DNA of 35,983 nt, from the NCBI GenBank assembly GCA_041477815.1, contig JBGOUV010000013.1, forward strand, positions 1-35,983, read 5' to 3'. The position numbers and the translations under genes are program-made. Below the pieces are notes generated by a model, which saw only the letters and a list, made by a program, of their open reading frames with translations, was not told the origin of the DNA and did not search any database. The stretch is from JBGOUV01 sp041477815 (GTDB taxonomy: Bacteria; Acidobacteriota; Terriglobia; Bryobacterales; JACQDG01). Shown here in pieces: positions 28,121 to 35,983 of the stretch. Positions within the stretch are counted from its first letter, which is position 1. Every line of letters starts with the position of its first letter.

Positions 28121-28160
28121 TAGAAATGTCCCCTGTTTCGCCTCAGTAGAAATGTCCCCT
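28121..28160. repeat. Two direct repeats TAGAAATGTCCCCT, 26-bp period
   Basis: Copies are at 28121-28134 and 28147-28160, in the spacer after the kinase gene. Short direct repeats of this sort occur at ends of IS21-family elements, so this may be the relic of one end. No transposase or second end is seen in the window. Confidence 0.6.
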
Positions 28161-28194
28161 TTTTTGCACGTGCTCTGGCGCCGGCGAGACCCAC

Positions 28195-28225
28195 TTGACA
28201 ACACCCGGCGCCAAGCTCATAGACT
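28195..28225 (+). promoter_or_regulatory. Promoter with TTGACA -35 before the diheme protein
   Basis: A perfect -35 TTGACA (28195-28200) precedes TAGACT (28220-28225, spacer 19) or CATAGA (28218-28223, spacer 17). TAGACT lies 8 nt before ATG 28234, giving a leader of a few nucleotides at most. Confidence 0.5.
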
Positions 28226-28233
28226 AGTGCATT

Positions 28234-29040
28234 ATGAGAGCAGCTTGGCTGGTGGTACTCTTTGCGATCTCGAGAGCAGCTTGCGCTCCGCAGGGAGCGG
28301 CGCCCGCGGGGAAGGCTTTGGACTATGAATTTTTCAAGACCCGGGTGCAGCCCGTTTTCCTGCATAAGCGCCCGGGCCACGCGCGCTGCATCACCTGCCA
28401 TGCGGGACGGACCGCGCTGACGCTGGCGAGCCTGTCGCCGGGAGTCACCGCCTTCAACGAGGAACAGACCCGCCACAACTACCAGGTTGCCTCCCAATTA
28501 GTAGTTCCCGGAGACCCCACCTCCAGCCGGCTCCTGATGCACCCGTTGTCGGCGCAGGCCGGCGGCGATCCTTATCATTCGGGCGGCCAACACTGGTACT
28601 CCCAGAGCGACCCGGAGTGGCAAACGCTGGCGGCGTGGGTCCGTACCGGCGGCTCGGAGGCGCCCCGTGCCGCGACCGGCCTCGATTTTGAGTTCTACCG
28701 TACGCGCGTGGAGCCGATCTTTCTGAACCCGCGGCAGGGCGGGGGAGCGGGGGCCGGCGGCGTGGGGTGTTTTGCCTGTCATACCATCGTCGCCACACCG
28801 CTGCGTCTGCAGCCTCTCCCGGCCGGGAGCAAGACTTGGACCGTGGAGCAATCCCGGCGTAACTTTGAGGTGGTGACGCGCCTGGTGGTGCCCGGGGAGC
28901 CTCTCCAGAGCCGGCTCCTGCTGCAACCGCTGGCTACGGCCGCCGGGGGCAGCCCGAGGCACACGGGAGGCAAGTTTTGGACTTCCCGGGACGATCCCGA
29001 GTTTCTGACCCTCTCGGAGTGGGTTCGCCGCGCGCGTTGA
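28234..29040 (+). CDS. Secreted protein with two cytochrome-c-like CxxCH domains
   Basis: This 268-aa protein has a signal peptide (MRAAWLVVLFAISRAACA). It is a tandem duplication. Repeat 1 (about 30-140) starts DYEFFKTRVQPVFLHKRPGHARC with heme motif CITCH (52-56). Repeat 2 (about 150-268) starts DFEFYRTRVEPIFLNPRQG with CFACH (179-183). Each repeat ends with a HSGG/HTGG histidine (115, 243) and an Asp-Pro-Glu-x-x-x-Leu-x-x-Trp segment. This fits planctomycete-cytochrome-like (PSCyt) c-type modules, the distal His being a candidate second axial ligand. An electron-transfer or redox-sensing role at the cell surface is inferred. It is convergent with the YVTN gene with only 6 bp between stops. 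Confidence 0.83.
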   Translation: MRAAWLVVLFAISRAACAPQGAAPAGKALDYEFFKTRVQPVFLHKRPGHARCITCHAGRTALTLASLSPGVTAFNEEQTRHNYQVASQLVVPGDPTSSRLLMHPLSAQAGGDPYHSGGQHWYSQSDPEWQTLAAWVRTGGSEAPRAATGLDFEFYRTRVEPIFLNPRQGGGAGAGGVGCFACHTIVATPLRLQPLPAGSKTWTVEQSRRNFEVVTRLVVPGEPLQSRLLLQPLATAAGGSPRHTGGKFWTSRDDPEFLTLSEWVRRAR

Positions 29041-29046
29041 CCGGCC

Positions 29047-30051
29047 CTACGGCAGGATGGCGGTGATGTTCCGCTTCGGCACCTGTCCGACCGGGATGGT
29101 GGCCTTCACCTTCAGAGTCCGGATGTCAATCGCCGACGTGGAGTTCGAGCCGGCATTGGCGACATAAAGAATGCCGCTCGGCGTGAAGGTGAGCCAGTCA
29201 GGAACTACACCGACTTTGACCCCTCCGATCAGCTTGAGATCGGGAAGGGAATAGCCGTAGACCGAAGAGTTCAGCGCGCTGTTGCACCACACGCTCCTGC
29301 CGTCCGGGGCGACGGCCAGGCCGTGCGACGGGGTCCCGCCGATGTGAGCCACGGCGGTGTGGTCGGCCGCCGGGAGGGTGATTCTGGCCACCTCCCGGCG
29401 TTGATCGAAATCGATCACCGCAAAGCCATGATGCTCGGAGAGGTTCATGAAGATCTTGTCCGTAGCTCCGCTCGGCTTGCGGGAGAAGGCCATAGGCCGC
29501 ACGCCGGTCTCCATGGGAAGCTCCCAGGCGATGGTGTCGGCCGGGTAATTCAGGACCGTGAGCATCCGTCCGGTGATGGAGCCTCCGACCACGTACTTGC
29601 CGTCCGGCGTTACGTACGTATTGTGTACCCCCCCTTTCATGGGAATGCTCTTTACCCTTTCCAGCGAGGCGGTATCAATCACATCCAGCGCGCCCGGGGC
29701 CTGGTTGATCGAGACGTACACCCGCTTGCCGTCCTTGCTGATGTCGATATTGTTGGGATGGCCGGTGAGAGGTATCTTTCGGAAGACCTTCAGGCTCTTG
29801 CCGTCCACCACATCGAGCGTGGAGTCCGCTTCGTTGCTGATGTAGTAGCGGCTGCCGTCGAGCGCCACGGCGGCGCCATGGTTCACCTCGATGCCTTCGA
29901 TGATCCCTACCACCTTATTGGTGACAGGATCGATGATGTGGATGTTGTCCCCGGCGCTGTTCGTCTGGAGGACGCGAACCGTGGCCGCCGCCAAGGGCAG
30001 GGCGAGCACGAGCGACAGGCGTTTCCATGTGCAGAAGCGAATATTTTTCAT
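29047..30051 (-). CDS. Secreted YVTN-type beta-propeller protein
   Basis: ATG 30051 gives 334 aa; the open frame upstream is a shadow of the neighbouring gene. The N-terminal leader (SLVLALPLAAATV) is followed by a seven-bladed-type propeller with repeats such as HIIDPVTNKVVGIIEG, LDVVDGKSLKVFRKIPL, KDGKRVYVSINQAPGALDVID and ILYVANAGSNSTSAIDIRTL. YVTN propellers are surface or periplasmic scaffolds, often next to redox proteins. The start overlaps the stop of the shortened NHL gene by 4 bp (ATGA), so they are cotranscribed. The neighbouring diheme protein could be a partner, which is inference only. Confidence 0.88.
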   Translation of the reverse strand: MKNIRFCTWKRLSLVLALPLAAATVRVLQTNSAGDNIHIIDPVTNKVVGIIEGIEVNHGAAVALDGSRYYISNEADSTLDVVDGKSLKVFRKIPLTGHPNNIDISKDGKRVYVSINQAPGALDVIDTASLERVKSIPMKGGVHNTYVTPDGKYVVGGSITGRMLTVLNYPADTIAWELPMETGVRPMAFSRKPSGATDKIFMNLSEHHGFAVIDFDQRREVARITLPAADHTAVAHIGGTPSHGLAVAPDGRSVWCNSALNSSVYGYSLPDLKLIGGVKVGVVPDWLTFTPSGILYVANAGSNSTSAIDIRTLKVKATIPVGQVPKRNITAILP

Positions 30052-30488
30052 GGTTGTTGGAGCGGTGGTCCCACCAGCCGCGCCGGGTCCAGGCCCCGGC
30101 GGGGGCGGAATTTTTGGGCGCGGCCGTTGAAGACCTCGGCGGTATAGAGGTTGTCGTCGTTGAGCGGGACCTTGGCCTCCCCGAGGGTCCACCGCGGCTG
30201 GAGGTTCGTCGCCTGGATCAGCGGGCCGCCCTGGGTGGCCGACGGCGGCACCAGCCCGCGCTGGAAGATGAAGATCTTGTTCGGCGTCTCGGCGAAGACC
30301 CCGGCGGTCGATCCCCAGCGGAAGCCTTCGAATCCGGGGATCGGCTGCGGCCAGTTCGGCACGACCTCGTAGGGGCCGGTCTCATCCTCGCCGCCGCGCT
30401 CCGCGCCGTAGCGGGACTGCGGTGCACAGACCGGGGCGGCGAAGAGAAATGCCGCCAGCAGACCGGCCGCAGAGCTTCCGACGCGCAT
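30048..30488 (-). CDS. Short NHL-repeat-type protein, apparently internally deleted
   Basis: This 146-aa exported protein (signal peptide about 1-22) starts at ATG 30488 with GGGAGG nine nt upstream. Residues 38-81 (GPYEVVPNWPQPIPGFEGF to IFIFQRGLV) match the N-terminus of long acidobacterial NHL/peptidyl-lyase-like propellers. Residues 114-142 (LYTAEVFNGRAQKFRPRRGL and on) match their extreme C-terminus. The propeller blades that normally lie between are missing, yet the frame is kept and the gene overlaps the YVTN gene by 4 bp. It may be an in-frame deletion product without function, or a reduced protein still in use. Family assignment is from recalled patterns. Confidence 0.65.
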   Translation of the reverse strand: MRVGSSAAGLLAAFLFAAPVCAPQSRYGAERGGEDETGPYEVVPNWPQPIPGFEGFRWGSTAGVFAETPNKIFIFQRGLVPPSATQGGPLIQATNLQPRWTLGEAKVPLNDDNLYTAEVFNGRAQKFRPRRGLDPARLVGPPLQQP

Positions 30489-30656
30489 GGTTTATCGCCT
30501 CCCGGTTCGGGCCAATAGTAGCTGTTGTGGCCCTCGGAGTCAATGGGATTCACCGGATCGGCGGCGGCGATGCTTTGCCTCCTGGAGCTGCGTGGAAGGC
30601 GCGCACTCGCGAGCGTACTGGCCGGTTGTGACGAACAGGCTCCGGCGGCCCCCCTG

Positions 30657-30684
30657 TTGCCGCCAAAGTCAATCGTGATATAGT
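30657..30684 (+). promoter_or_regulatory. Sigma-70-like promoter TTGCCG-N16-TATAGT
   Basis: -35 TTGCCG (30657-30662), 16-nt spacer, -10 TATAGT (30679-30684), with ATG 30707 downstream and AAGGTAA (30693-30699) as a possible ribosome-binding site. This gene, unlike several others here, has a normal leader. Confidence 0.5.
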
Positions 30685-30706
30685 CCGCTGTGAAGGTAAC
30701 GACACT

Positions 30707-31957
30707 ATGACACGCCGCAAATTTCTTGCCACTGCCGGCATTGCCGCCCTGACCTCCCCGGAAGGCCTGCTCGCCCAGGCGCGGGAAAAAGCTAAGCCGC
30801 TGCACCTGAAGGTCACCGATTTGAAGACGTTTATCGTCAACCGGGGCGGGGTCAACGGCAACAACTATGTATTTGTCAAGATTTATACGAACCAGGGGAT
30901 TACGGGGCTGGGGGAGGGTTCGGTGACCAGCAAGGAGGCTACCGTGGCCACGGCCATCCAGGAGCACCATCGCTACCTGGTGGGCCGCGACCCCTGCGAC
31001 ATCGAGATGCACTGGCAGGCGATGTACCGGTGGCCGCGCTGGCGCGGCGGGCCGATCCTGAACTCCGCCATCAGCGCCGTGGAGATCGCCTTGTGGGACA
31101 TCCTGGGGCAGGCGCTGGGCCAGCCGATCTGGAGGCTGCTGGGCGGCAAAGCGCGCGACCGGGTGCAGATGTACGTCCACGCCGGCGGGGATACGCCGCA
31201 GGAATACGCGAAAAACTGGCGGCGGGCCAAGGAGGAGGGTTGGACGGGCTGCAAGGCCGGTTTCATCACGACCCAGGGCGACGTCATCGAGCCGGTGCGC
31301 TCGGTGCGCGAGGGCATCGCCAATCTCAAGGCGGTACGCGCCGCGGTGGGCGAAGATTTCCGCATCTGCATCGATCTGCACGGCAAGACCACGCCCACCA
31401 TGGCGATCGATTTTTGCCGCCGCGCGGAGGAATACTCGCCCTACTTCGTCGAGGAGGCCACCCAGATCGAGGATCTCGACGAGCTGGCCCTGTTGCGCAG
31501 CAAGACCAGGATTCCGCTGGCGACGGGGGAGCGCCTGTTCACCAAGTACGGTTTTGCGCCGATTTGCCAGCGGCACCTGGTGGACTTCATTCAGCCCGAC
31601 GTGGTGCACTGCGGCGGCATTCTCGAAATGAAGAAGATCGCCACCCTGGCCGAAACGTATCGCGTGGAGCTCGCGCCGCACAATCCGCAGAGCGACGTGA
31701 GCACGCTCGCCTCCCTGCACGTGGACTTTTCAACGCCTAACTTCGGGATACAGGAGATCACGCATCGGGGCAACGAGCAGTATTGGACCGACCTGTTCCA
31801 AGGCGCCGGCCCGACTTACGAGAAGGGCTACGCCCTGCCGCCGGACCGGCCGGGACTGGGCGTGGGCCTGGACGAGGCGGTGGCGGCCAAGCGTCCGTAT
31901 CAGCCGCATACGAGGCAGCAGTTGCGGTTCCCGGACGGCGGGATCGCGGACCATTAG
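30707..31957 (+). CDS. Tat-exported mandelate racemase/galactonate dehydratase-like enzyme
   Basis: This 416-aa protein begins MTRRKFLATAGIAAL, a twin-arginine leader. The enolase-superfamily capping domain (about 35-150) is followed by a TIM barrel with the metal ligands in order: Asp223 in CIDLHGK, Glu249 in FVEEAT, Glu275 in ATGERLF. His225 (D-x-H) and His325 in LAPHNPQSD are the expected acid/base residues of the galactonate-dehydratase-type branch. LNSAISAVEIALWDILGQALGQP is the capping-domain signature. The reaction is probably dehydration of a sugar acid; the substrate is not determined. Export of such an enzyme is unusual outside Acidobacteria and Planctomycetes. The divergent neighbour is the NHL/YVTN operon. 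Confidence 0.9.
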   Translation: MTRRKFLATAGIAALTSPEGLLAQAREKAKPLHLKVTDLKTFIVNRGGVNGNNYVFVKIYTNQGITGLGEGSVTSKEATVATAIQEHHRYLVGRDPCDIEMHWQAMYRWPRWRGGPILNSAISAVEIALWDILGQALGQPIWRLLGGKARDRVQMYVHAGGDTPQEYAKNWRRAKEEGWTGCKAGFITTQGDVIEPVRSVREGIANLKAVRAAVGEDFRICIDLHGKTTPTMAIDFCRRAEEYSPYFVEEATQIEDLDELALLRSKTRIPLATGERLFTKYGFAPICQRHLVDFIQPDVVHCGGILEMKKIATLAETYRVELAPHNPQSDVSTLASLHVDFSTPNFGIQEITHRGNEQYWTDLFQGAGPTYEKGYALPPDRPGLGVGLDEAVAAKRPYQPHTRQQLRFPDGGIADH

Positions 31958-31959
31958 TA

Positions 31960-33612
31960 TTACTTCCGGAGAATGAATATTGGCTCCGCCTCCACGGCTG
32001 CCGCCTGGCACCAGACGTGGTCGCCATGGGGGAGCGGTCGATGGAAGTCCACCACGGCCAGGGACAGCGGGAGAGGCACCGCGTCGAAAGGACTGGGGCG
32101 CTGCTTCACCCGCTCGACGAGGCGCCAGAAATCGAGGCAGTCCCGGGCGTTGGTCGCTTGGGGTGATAGCCTCTTGATGTGAGAATTCCGCGGCCTGTTG
32201 CAGAGCTCGAAGGCGTCGGCGAGGGTCCACCTCGTGTCGAGCGTGAGAGGGGGCAGACGCACTTCGCCCGACGCCGCCACTTGGTCGAAGAAGCTTTGCC
32301 AGCCCATCCAGTAGCCTCGGTACAGGCTCGCCTTGGTCTGCATCTCTTCCAACGAGGTCAGAATCCGGCTCCAGCGCTCCTGCTGCGATCGGTAGTAGAG
32401 GGGAGCCGCCGCCGCGAGCAGCAGGATGACGCCGATCGCAACCAGGGGCCGGTTCTTCATCTTTGCAAGAAAAAGGTCCAGAGCCGCTCCGGCCGCTACG
32501 GCTACCGCCAGAAACGTCTGGTAAGCGTATCGGGAAATCGAAAACCCCGACTGCGTCCGGAGCAACAACGACAGAAATAGGGGTCCGACGGTCAGGGCCA
32601 ATATGGTGACAATCCAGCGGCCGCCGGGTTCCTTCCGCAGCGCCAGGAGCAGGGCGAGCAGACCCAGGACAGCCACCGTCAGAACCAGCCGCGTCGGCTC
32701 GAGGCGCCGCACAATGTATCCGTAATGCAGGATCACGCCGTGAAGCGCGTCCAGGGTGCGCCCGAGGAGCTGGTCCCGGATCGCCGGAAGCTGCGCGCGG
32801 TGTTCATCGTTCAGGGCCGGCAGGCCCCAGCGAATCCAGGCGGCCCCCCCGATCAAGAGCGGCGCCGCGCAAGCCGTCCAGGCCAGGGCGTCGCTGGAGG
32901 AGCGCCGCGTCTCCCTCGACCGGCCCAGCAGATGGTATCCCAGAATCACGCCGGGGAGGGCCGCCACCGCCGCCAGCGAGTGCAGGCCCACGGCGAGGGA
33001 CAGGCAGAGGCAGCCTCCGGCGGCGGAGCGCACCGGGTGGTCATGGTCCATACTGAGGAGGAGATAGAGGCCGGCCAGAAGGAAGGGCAGGCTGAGCACG
33101 AACGTGGATTGAGACCTTATGAGGAAAGCCTCCCCGCCTAGGGCCTGCCAGGCGAATAGCGCCGCAGCGAAAAGCGCCGTCGCCGCGGTTTGGAAGTAGC
33201 GCCTCGAAAGCGCGAACAGCAGGATAACGGCGGCCAGGTGAGCCGCGATCGTAAGGTGATGCATCGACTGGTATCGGCCGGGAAAACCCAGATCCCCATA
33301 CAGACGGATCAGAGCGAAGAGCGGCAGCACGTGGGGACCTTGCGGTTCCAACAGCCGGCCCCAGTCCCCGCCGGCAATGGCTCGACTGCGATTGATGAAG
33401 ATGAGATCATCGGAGCCGAGAAAATAAACGTCCCTTCCTTTCTCCCAGAGCAGGAGGGAGGCTGCCAGGATTACCAATAGGACCGTGCGGACGATCCAGC
33501 GTTCCAGGGCCCCCTCCCGGTCAGCCGCGCTGATCCTCTTGATGATGCCTGCCCGCTCCACGCCGGCGTCCGCCCGCTGACAGTGGTATTCGGGAAGCTG
33601 TGGACCCTGCAT
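31960..33612 (-). CDS. Polytopic membrane protein, glycosyltransferase-like
   Basis: Up to 550 aa from ATG 33612; GTG near 33569 (VERAGIIKR) is an alternative start because the first residues have no clear role. A first helix (IVRTVLLVILAASLLLW) is followed by a loop DVYFLGSDDLIFINRSRAIAGGDW with an acidic pair, then about ten helices and a soluble C-terminal segment. The layout resembles membrane glycosyltransferases or their relatives, but sequence motifs are not decisive. Its stop is 3 bp from the convergent dehydratase stop. A kinase N-lobe fragment lies just upstream on the same strand. Confidence 0.72.
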   Translation of the reverse strand: MQGPQLPEYHCQRADAGVERAGIIKRISAADREGALERWIVRTVLLVILAASLLLWEKGRDVYFLGSDDLIFINRSRAIAGGDWGRLLEPQGPHVLPLFALIRLYGDLGFPGRYQSMHHLTIAAHLAAVILLFALSRRYFQTAATALFAAALFAWQALGGEAFLIRSQSTFVLSLPFLLAGLYLLLSMDHDHPVRSAAGGCLCLSLAVGLHSLAAVAALPGVILGYHLLGRSRETRRSSSDALAWTACAAPLLIGGAAWIRWGLPALNDEHRAQLPAIRDQLLGRTLDALHGVILHYGYIVRRLEPTRLVLTVAVLGLLALLLALRKEPGGRWIVTILALTVGPLFLSLLLRTQSGFSISRYAYQTFLAVAVAAGAALDLFLAKMKNRPLVAIGVILLLAAAAPLYYRSQQERWSRILTSLEEMQTKASLYRGYWMGWQSFFDQVAASGEVRLPPLTLDTRWTLADAFELCNRPRNSHIKRLSPQATNARDCLDFWRLVERVKQRPSPFDAVPLPLSLAVVDFHRPLPHGDHVWCQAAAVEAEPIFILRK

Positions 33613-33662
33613 TCCCGCTCATAGTAGCGGGTGAGGGACTCGGTTTTCAAGCGGGGCGCCAC

Positions 33663-33764
33663 CGCCTCGCGCTGGAAGCGGGCCAGGCGCTCGGGATGAT
33701 TGGCGAGGGCCGGCGGGAGCACTTTGAGCGCAACGTCGCGGTACGCGCCCCCACCGAAAGTCAA
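33663..33764 (-). pseudogene. Second Ser/Thr kinase N-lobe fragment
   Basis: Minus frame: YRDVALKVLPPALANHPERL then ARFQREA, the beta3/alphaC region around the ATP-binding lysine of acidobacterial PknB-like kinases. The P-loop before it and everything after it are absent; the flanking residues (GGGA before, VAPRLKTESLTRYYEREC after) do not fit. It is a small remnant of the same gene family as the fragment at 22713-23027. Confidence 0.5.
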
Positions 33765-33877
33765 CCGCCGCCCGCTATCACGGTTCGGCGTTGGCGCACT
33801 GCCAGGCTCTCCCCGAACGGGGATTCAAGAATCTGGTCGTCAGTGGGCAGGGTGATTGAGAAATTGCCCGATACGCT

Positions 33878-33890
33878 ACAAACGTTGTAA
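33878..33890. promoter_or_regulatory. Inverted repeat TACAA-ACG-TTGTA upstream of the TonB receptor
   Basis: The arms are at about 33877-33881 and 33885-33889. TTGTAA at 33885-33890 could be a -35 with ATATCT or TATCTT (33908-33914) as -10 at 17-18 nt. The repeat would then overlap the -35, a typical repressor position. Regulator unknown. Confidence 0.35.
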
Positions 33891-33935
33891 TTCCGACCCT
33901 GTTAATGATATCTTACTACGAAGAGGGGGGCCGAA

Positions 33936-35983
33936 ATGTTGATGAATCGCATCCTGATTTGCGGGTTTCTTTTCCTGCTGGGCGCCAAATCCACATGGGC
34001 TCAGACGGGAACCATTCAGGGGCTGCTGCTCGATCCGCAGGGAGCCGTTATTCCTAATGCCAGGATCACGGCGACGGATGAAGCCAAACAGGTGGTGGCT
34101 CGCGAAGGCGCTTCGGGCGCCGACGGGCGGTTCTACCTGCGCAATCTGCTGCCGAGCCGGTACACGGTCCGGAGCGAGGTGACCGGATTCAAGGCCCTGG
34201 AGCGCACCGGCCTGCAGCTCGATCAAAACCAGATCATGGATCTGGGCTCCCTGACCCTGGAGGTGGGCGCGACCACCGAGTCGGTGACGGTGACGGCGGA
34301 GGTTCCGCTGGTCGAAACCTCGACGGCCAACAAGGGATTCGTGGTCAGCTCGCGGCAGGTCACCGAGCTGAGCCTGAACGGCCGCGACTTCCAGTCGCTG
34401 ATCAAGACCTTGCCCGGCGTCATCTCCAACGACCGCTCCGATTTCCGGCTGGCCTTCAACAATACCGACGCCTTCAACGTGAACGGCCTGCGCGGGTCGA
34501 ATAACAACGTCTTCCTCGACGGCACCATCAATACCGATGTGGGCGCCAACGACGGGCAGTACACCCAGATCAGCCTCGACGCCGTGGGCGAATTCAAGGT
34601 TCAGACCTCCACCTTCAACGCCGAGTACGGCCGCAACCCGGGCATCCTGTTGTCGATCAACACCAAGAGCGGCGGGCGCGACTACCACGGCGGCGCTTAC
34701 GAGTTCGTGCGCAACAACGCCTTTGACGCGCGCGTCCCGTTCGACACCACCGGAACCGTCGCGCCGCTGCGGTTCCATCAATTCGGGGCCAATATCGGCG
34801 GGCCCATCCCGCTGTTCCGTCTCTCGCCGCGCTCGGACCCGCGGATGTTCTTCTTTTTCAACTTCGAGGGTACCCGCGCCAAGCGGCCTATCGGTGGCAA
34901 CTTCATCGACCTGCCCCACCCCGAGTTGCTCACCGGCAACCTCAGCCGCCTCTACCGCGACCAGCCGCTGCTCACGGCCGGCGGGCAAAACACCGGGTTC
35001 CGGGTGGGCCAGATCTTCCGCCCCGGCACCGTGGTCCGCGAAACCGGCGGGCGCATCATCGGCGGCGACCCGTACCTGAACAACATCATTCCCCGCTCGG
35101 AGTGGAGCCGCAACGCGCCGGCGTTTTTGAAGGTGATGAGCTTCTTCGACGTCACCGGCGATCCCGGCACTCCCGGGAGTCCCGAGCAGGTCCGCCACCC
35201 CTACCAGCAACAGTACGGATTCCACAAGGACGCCGAGGTGGTGCGCTATGACTGGGCCATCAGCTCCAAGCTGAACTTTTTCTTCCGCTGGGCCGACGAC
35301 TCCCAGCGTGAAACGCAGGACCTGGGTATTTTCGCTACCCTGCCGTCGCCGATCCTGCCGCAGTACCGGAAGAAGCCGGGCTCGAGCTGGAGCTGGAACC
35401 TGGTGAACGTCATCTCTCCGAACGTCACCAATGAGTTCATCTTCGGCTACAACCGGCTGACGCAGGTGGTCGACATTACCGACGGCACGCCCCAGGACCG
35501 GTACGACAAGACCTCCCTGGGATTCAATCTCACGGAGCTCTACGCCGACGTGAATCTCCGCAACCGCTTCCCGCGTTTCAACTGCGGGGTCGGGTCGTGC
35601 AACTACGCGGGGTTCCAGTCCGGCTGGGCCAGCGACGCGCGCCAGTTCGCCTGGACCGATAACCTGGCCTTCCACCGCGGCGCTCATACCTTCAAGGCCG
35701 GCGTGTTTTTCAACATGAACGTCAACGGCCAGCAGCCCACCTGGACCGACGCGCCGAACTTCAACTTCGGGTCCAACCCCGAGAACCCGCGCGACACCGG
35801 CACCACCTTCGCCAACATGCTGCTGGGCAACTACACCAGCGTCAGCGAAACGAACGGCCGGTTCTACGGCAAGTTCCGCTTCTTCGGCCTGGAGTGGTTC
35901 CTGCAGGACAGTTGGAAGGTGAACCGCAAGCTGACCCTGGAGTACGGCATTCGCTGGGCCTACATGGGACCGACGTATACCTA
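33936..35983 (+). CDS. TonB-dependent receptor with carboxypeptidase-regulatory-like N-domain, partial
   Basis: ATG 33936 follows AAGAGGGGGG by 5 nt; the frame is open to the window edge, about 682 residues. A signal peptide (residues 1-23, cut after TWAQ) is followed by a CarboxypepD_reg-like beta-sandwich (TIQGLLLDPQGAVIPNARIT, about 25-105) and a plug domain (SVTVTAEVPLVETSTANKG, LNGRDFQSLIKTLPGV, NVNGLRGSNNNVFLDG, about 110-230). A beta-barrel rich in aromatic strands comes next. This Oar/TonB type is highly expanded in the Solibacter group and usually imports glycans or proteins' products through the outer membrane. Ligand unknown; the C-terminal barrel lies outside the window. Confidence 0.93.
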   Translation, partial: MLMNRILICGFLFLLGAKSTWAQTGTIQGLLLDPQGAVIPNARITATDEAKQVVAREGASGADGRFYLRNLLPSRYTVRSEVTGFKALERTGLQLDQNQIMDLGSLTLEVGATTESVTVTAEVPLVETSTANKGFVVSSRQVTELSLNGRDFQSLIKTLPGVISNDRSDFRLAFNNTDAFNVNGLRGSNNNVFLDGTINTDVGANDGQYTQISLDAVGEFKVQTSTFNAEYGRNPGILLSINTKSGGRDYHGGAYEFVRNNAFDARVPFDTTGTVAPLRFHQFGANIGGPIPLFRLSPRSDPRMFFFFNFEGTRAKRPIGGNFIDLPHPELLTGNLSRLYRDQPLLTAGGQNTGFRVGQIFRPGTVVRETGGRIIGGDPYLNNIIPRSEWSRNAPAFLKVMSFFDVTGDPGTPGSPEQVRHPYQQQYGFHKDAEVVRYDWAISSKLNFFFRWADDSQRETQDLGIFATLPSPILPQYRKKPGSSWSWNLVNVISPNVTNEFIFGYNRLTQVVDITDGTPQDRYDKTSLGFNLTELYADVNLRNRFPRFNCGVGSCNYAGFQSGWASDARQFAWTDNLAFHRGAHTFKAGVFFNMNVNGQQPTWTDAPNFNFGSNPENPRDTGTTFANMLLGNYTSVSETNGRFYGKFRFFGLEWFLQDSWKVNRKLTLEYGIRWAYMGPTYT

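Noticed and set aside
33876..35687. 603-aa minus-strand open frame over the TonB receptor
   Set aside because: The plus strand has signal peptide, regulatory-like domain and plug motifs; the minus product is a Val/Gly-rich shadow.

Overview
The window is GC-rich and looks like a chromosomal segment of an acidobacterium of the Solibacter/Bryobacter group (Acidobacteriota). This is inferred from protein families. They include a TIGR03437-type C-terminal domain (a family named for Solibacter), a serine/threonine kinase fused to a TolB-like propeller, a TonB-dependent receptor with an N-terminal carboxypeptidase-regulatory-like domain, a Tat-exported TIM-barrel isomerase, a Tat-exported enolase-superfamily protein, and a planctomycete-cytochrome-like heme protein. 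No rRNA, tRNA, CRISPR array or intact transposase was seen.

Layout. 1-2142 (minus) is a defence-like island: a DUF4062-NACHT STAND ATPase cut by the window edge, preceded by a decayed antitoxin/MazF-like toxin pair. 2196-4911 (minus) carries a class V aminotransferase, a secreted CBM9-like protein and an MhpD-type hydratase; the last two form an operon. 5267-7668 (minus) is a two-gene operon of a TPR protein and a polytopic membrane protein, divergent from a TIM-barrel isomerase (7704-8645) that is followed by a broken leucine-rich-repeat gene. Next come a convergent DoxX gene, a GntR/FCD regulator, an orphan TIGR03437 tail, and a 1119-aa secreted propeller/Ig-like/TIGR03437 protein divergent from an Fes-like esterase.

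16222-22694 (plus) holds a hybrid histidine kinase whose last receiver domain is frameshifted, a PcrA/UvrD helicase, an unlisted 50-aa Lys/Arg-rich protein and an APC amino-acid permease. 22713-28103 has a kinase N-lobe fragment, a GT39-like membrane glycosyltransferase bracketed by copies of a dispersed palindromic repeat, and a complete Ser/Thr kinase-propeller. 28234-30488 has a diheme-type secreted protein converging on an operon of an apparently internally deleted NHL protein and a YVTN propeller. 30707-31957 is the galactonate-dehydratase-like protein, 31960-33612 another membrane protein with a second kinase fragment upstream, and 33936 onward a TonB-dependent receptor that runs off the window.

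Themes. (1) Export and carbohydrate use dominate: Tat/Sec proteins, TonB receptor, isomerase, dehydratase, CBM9, esterase. (2) Pseudogenes and fragments are frequent: antitoxin, toxin, LRR, two kinase N-lobes, TIGR03437 tail, shortened NHL protein and the kinase receiver. This is either real decay by recombination or, for the single-base indels, assembly error. (3) Several genes have a TANNNT hexamer only 5-6 nt before the start codon, suggesting leaderless transcripts. (4) At least three intergenic copies of one palindromic repeat family (GGCAAATTTGCC type) are present.
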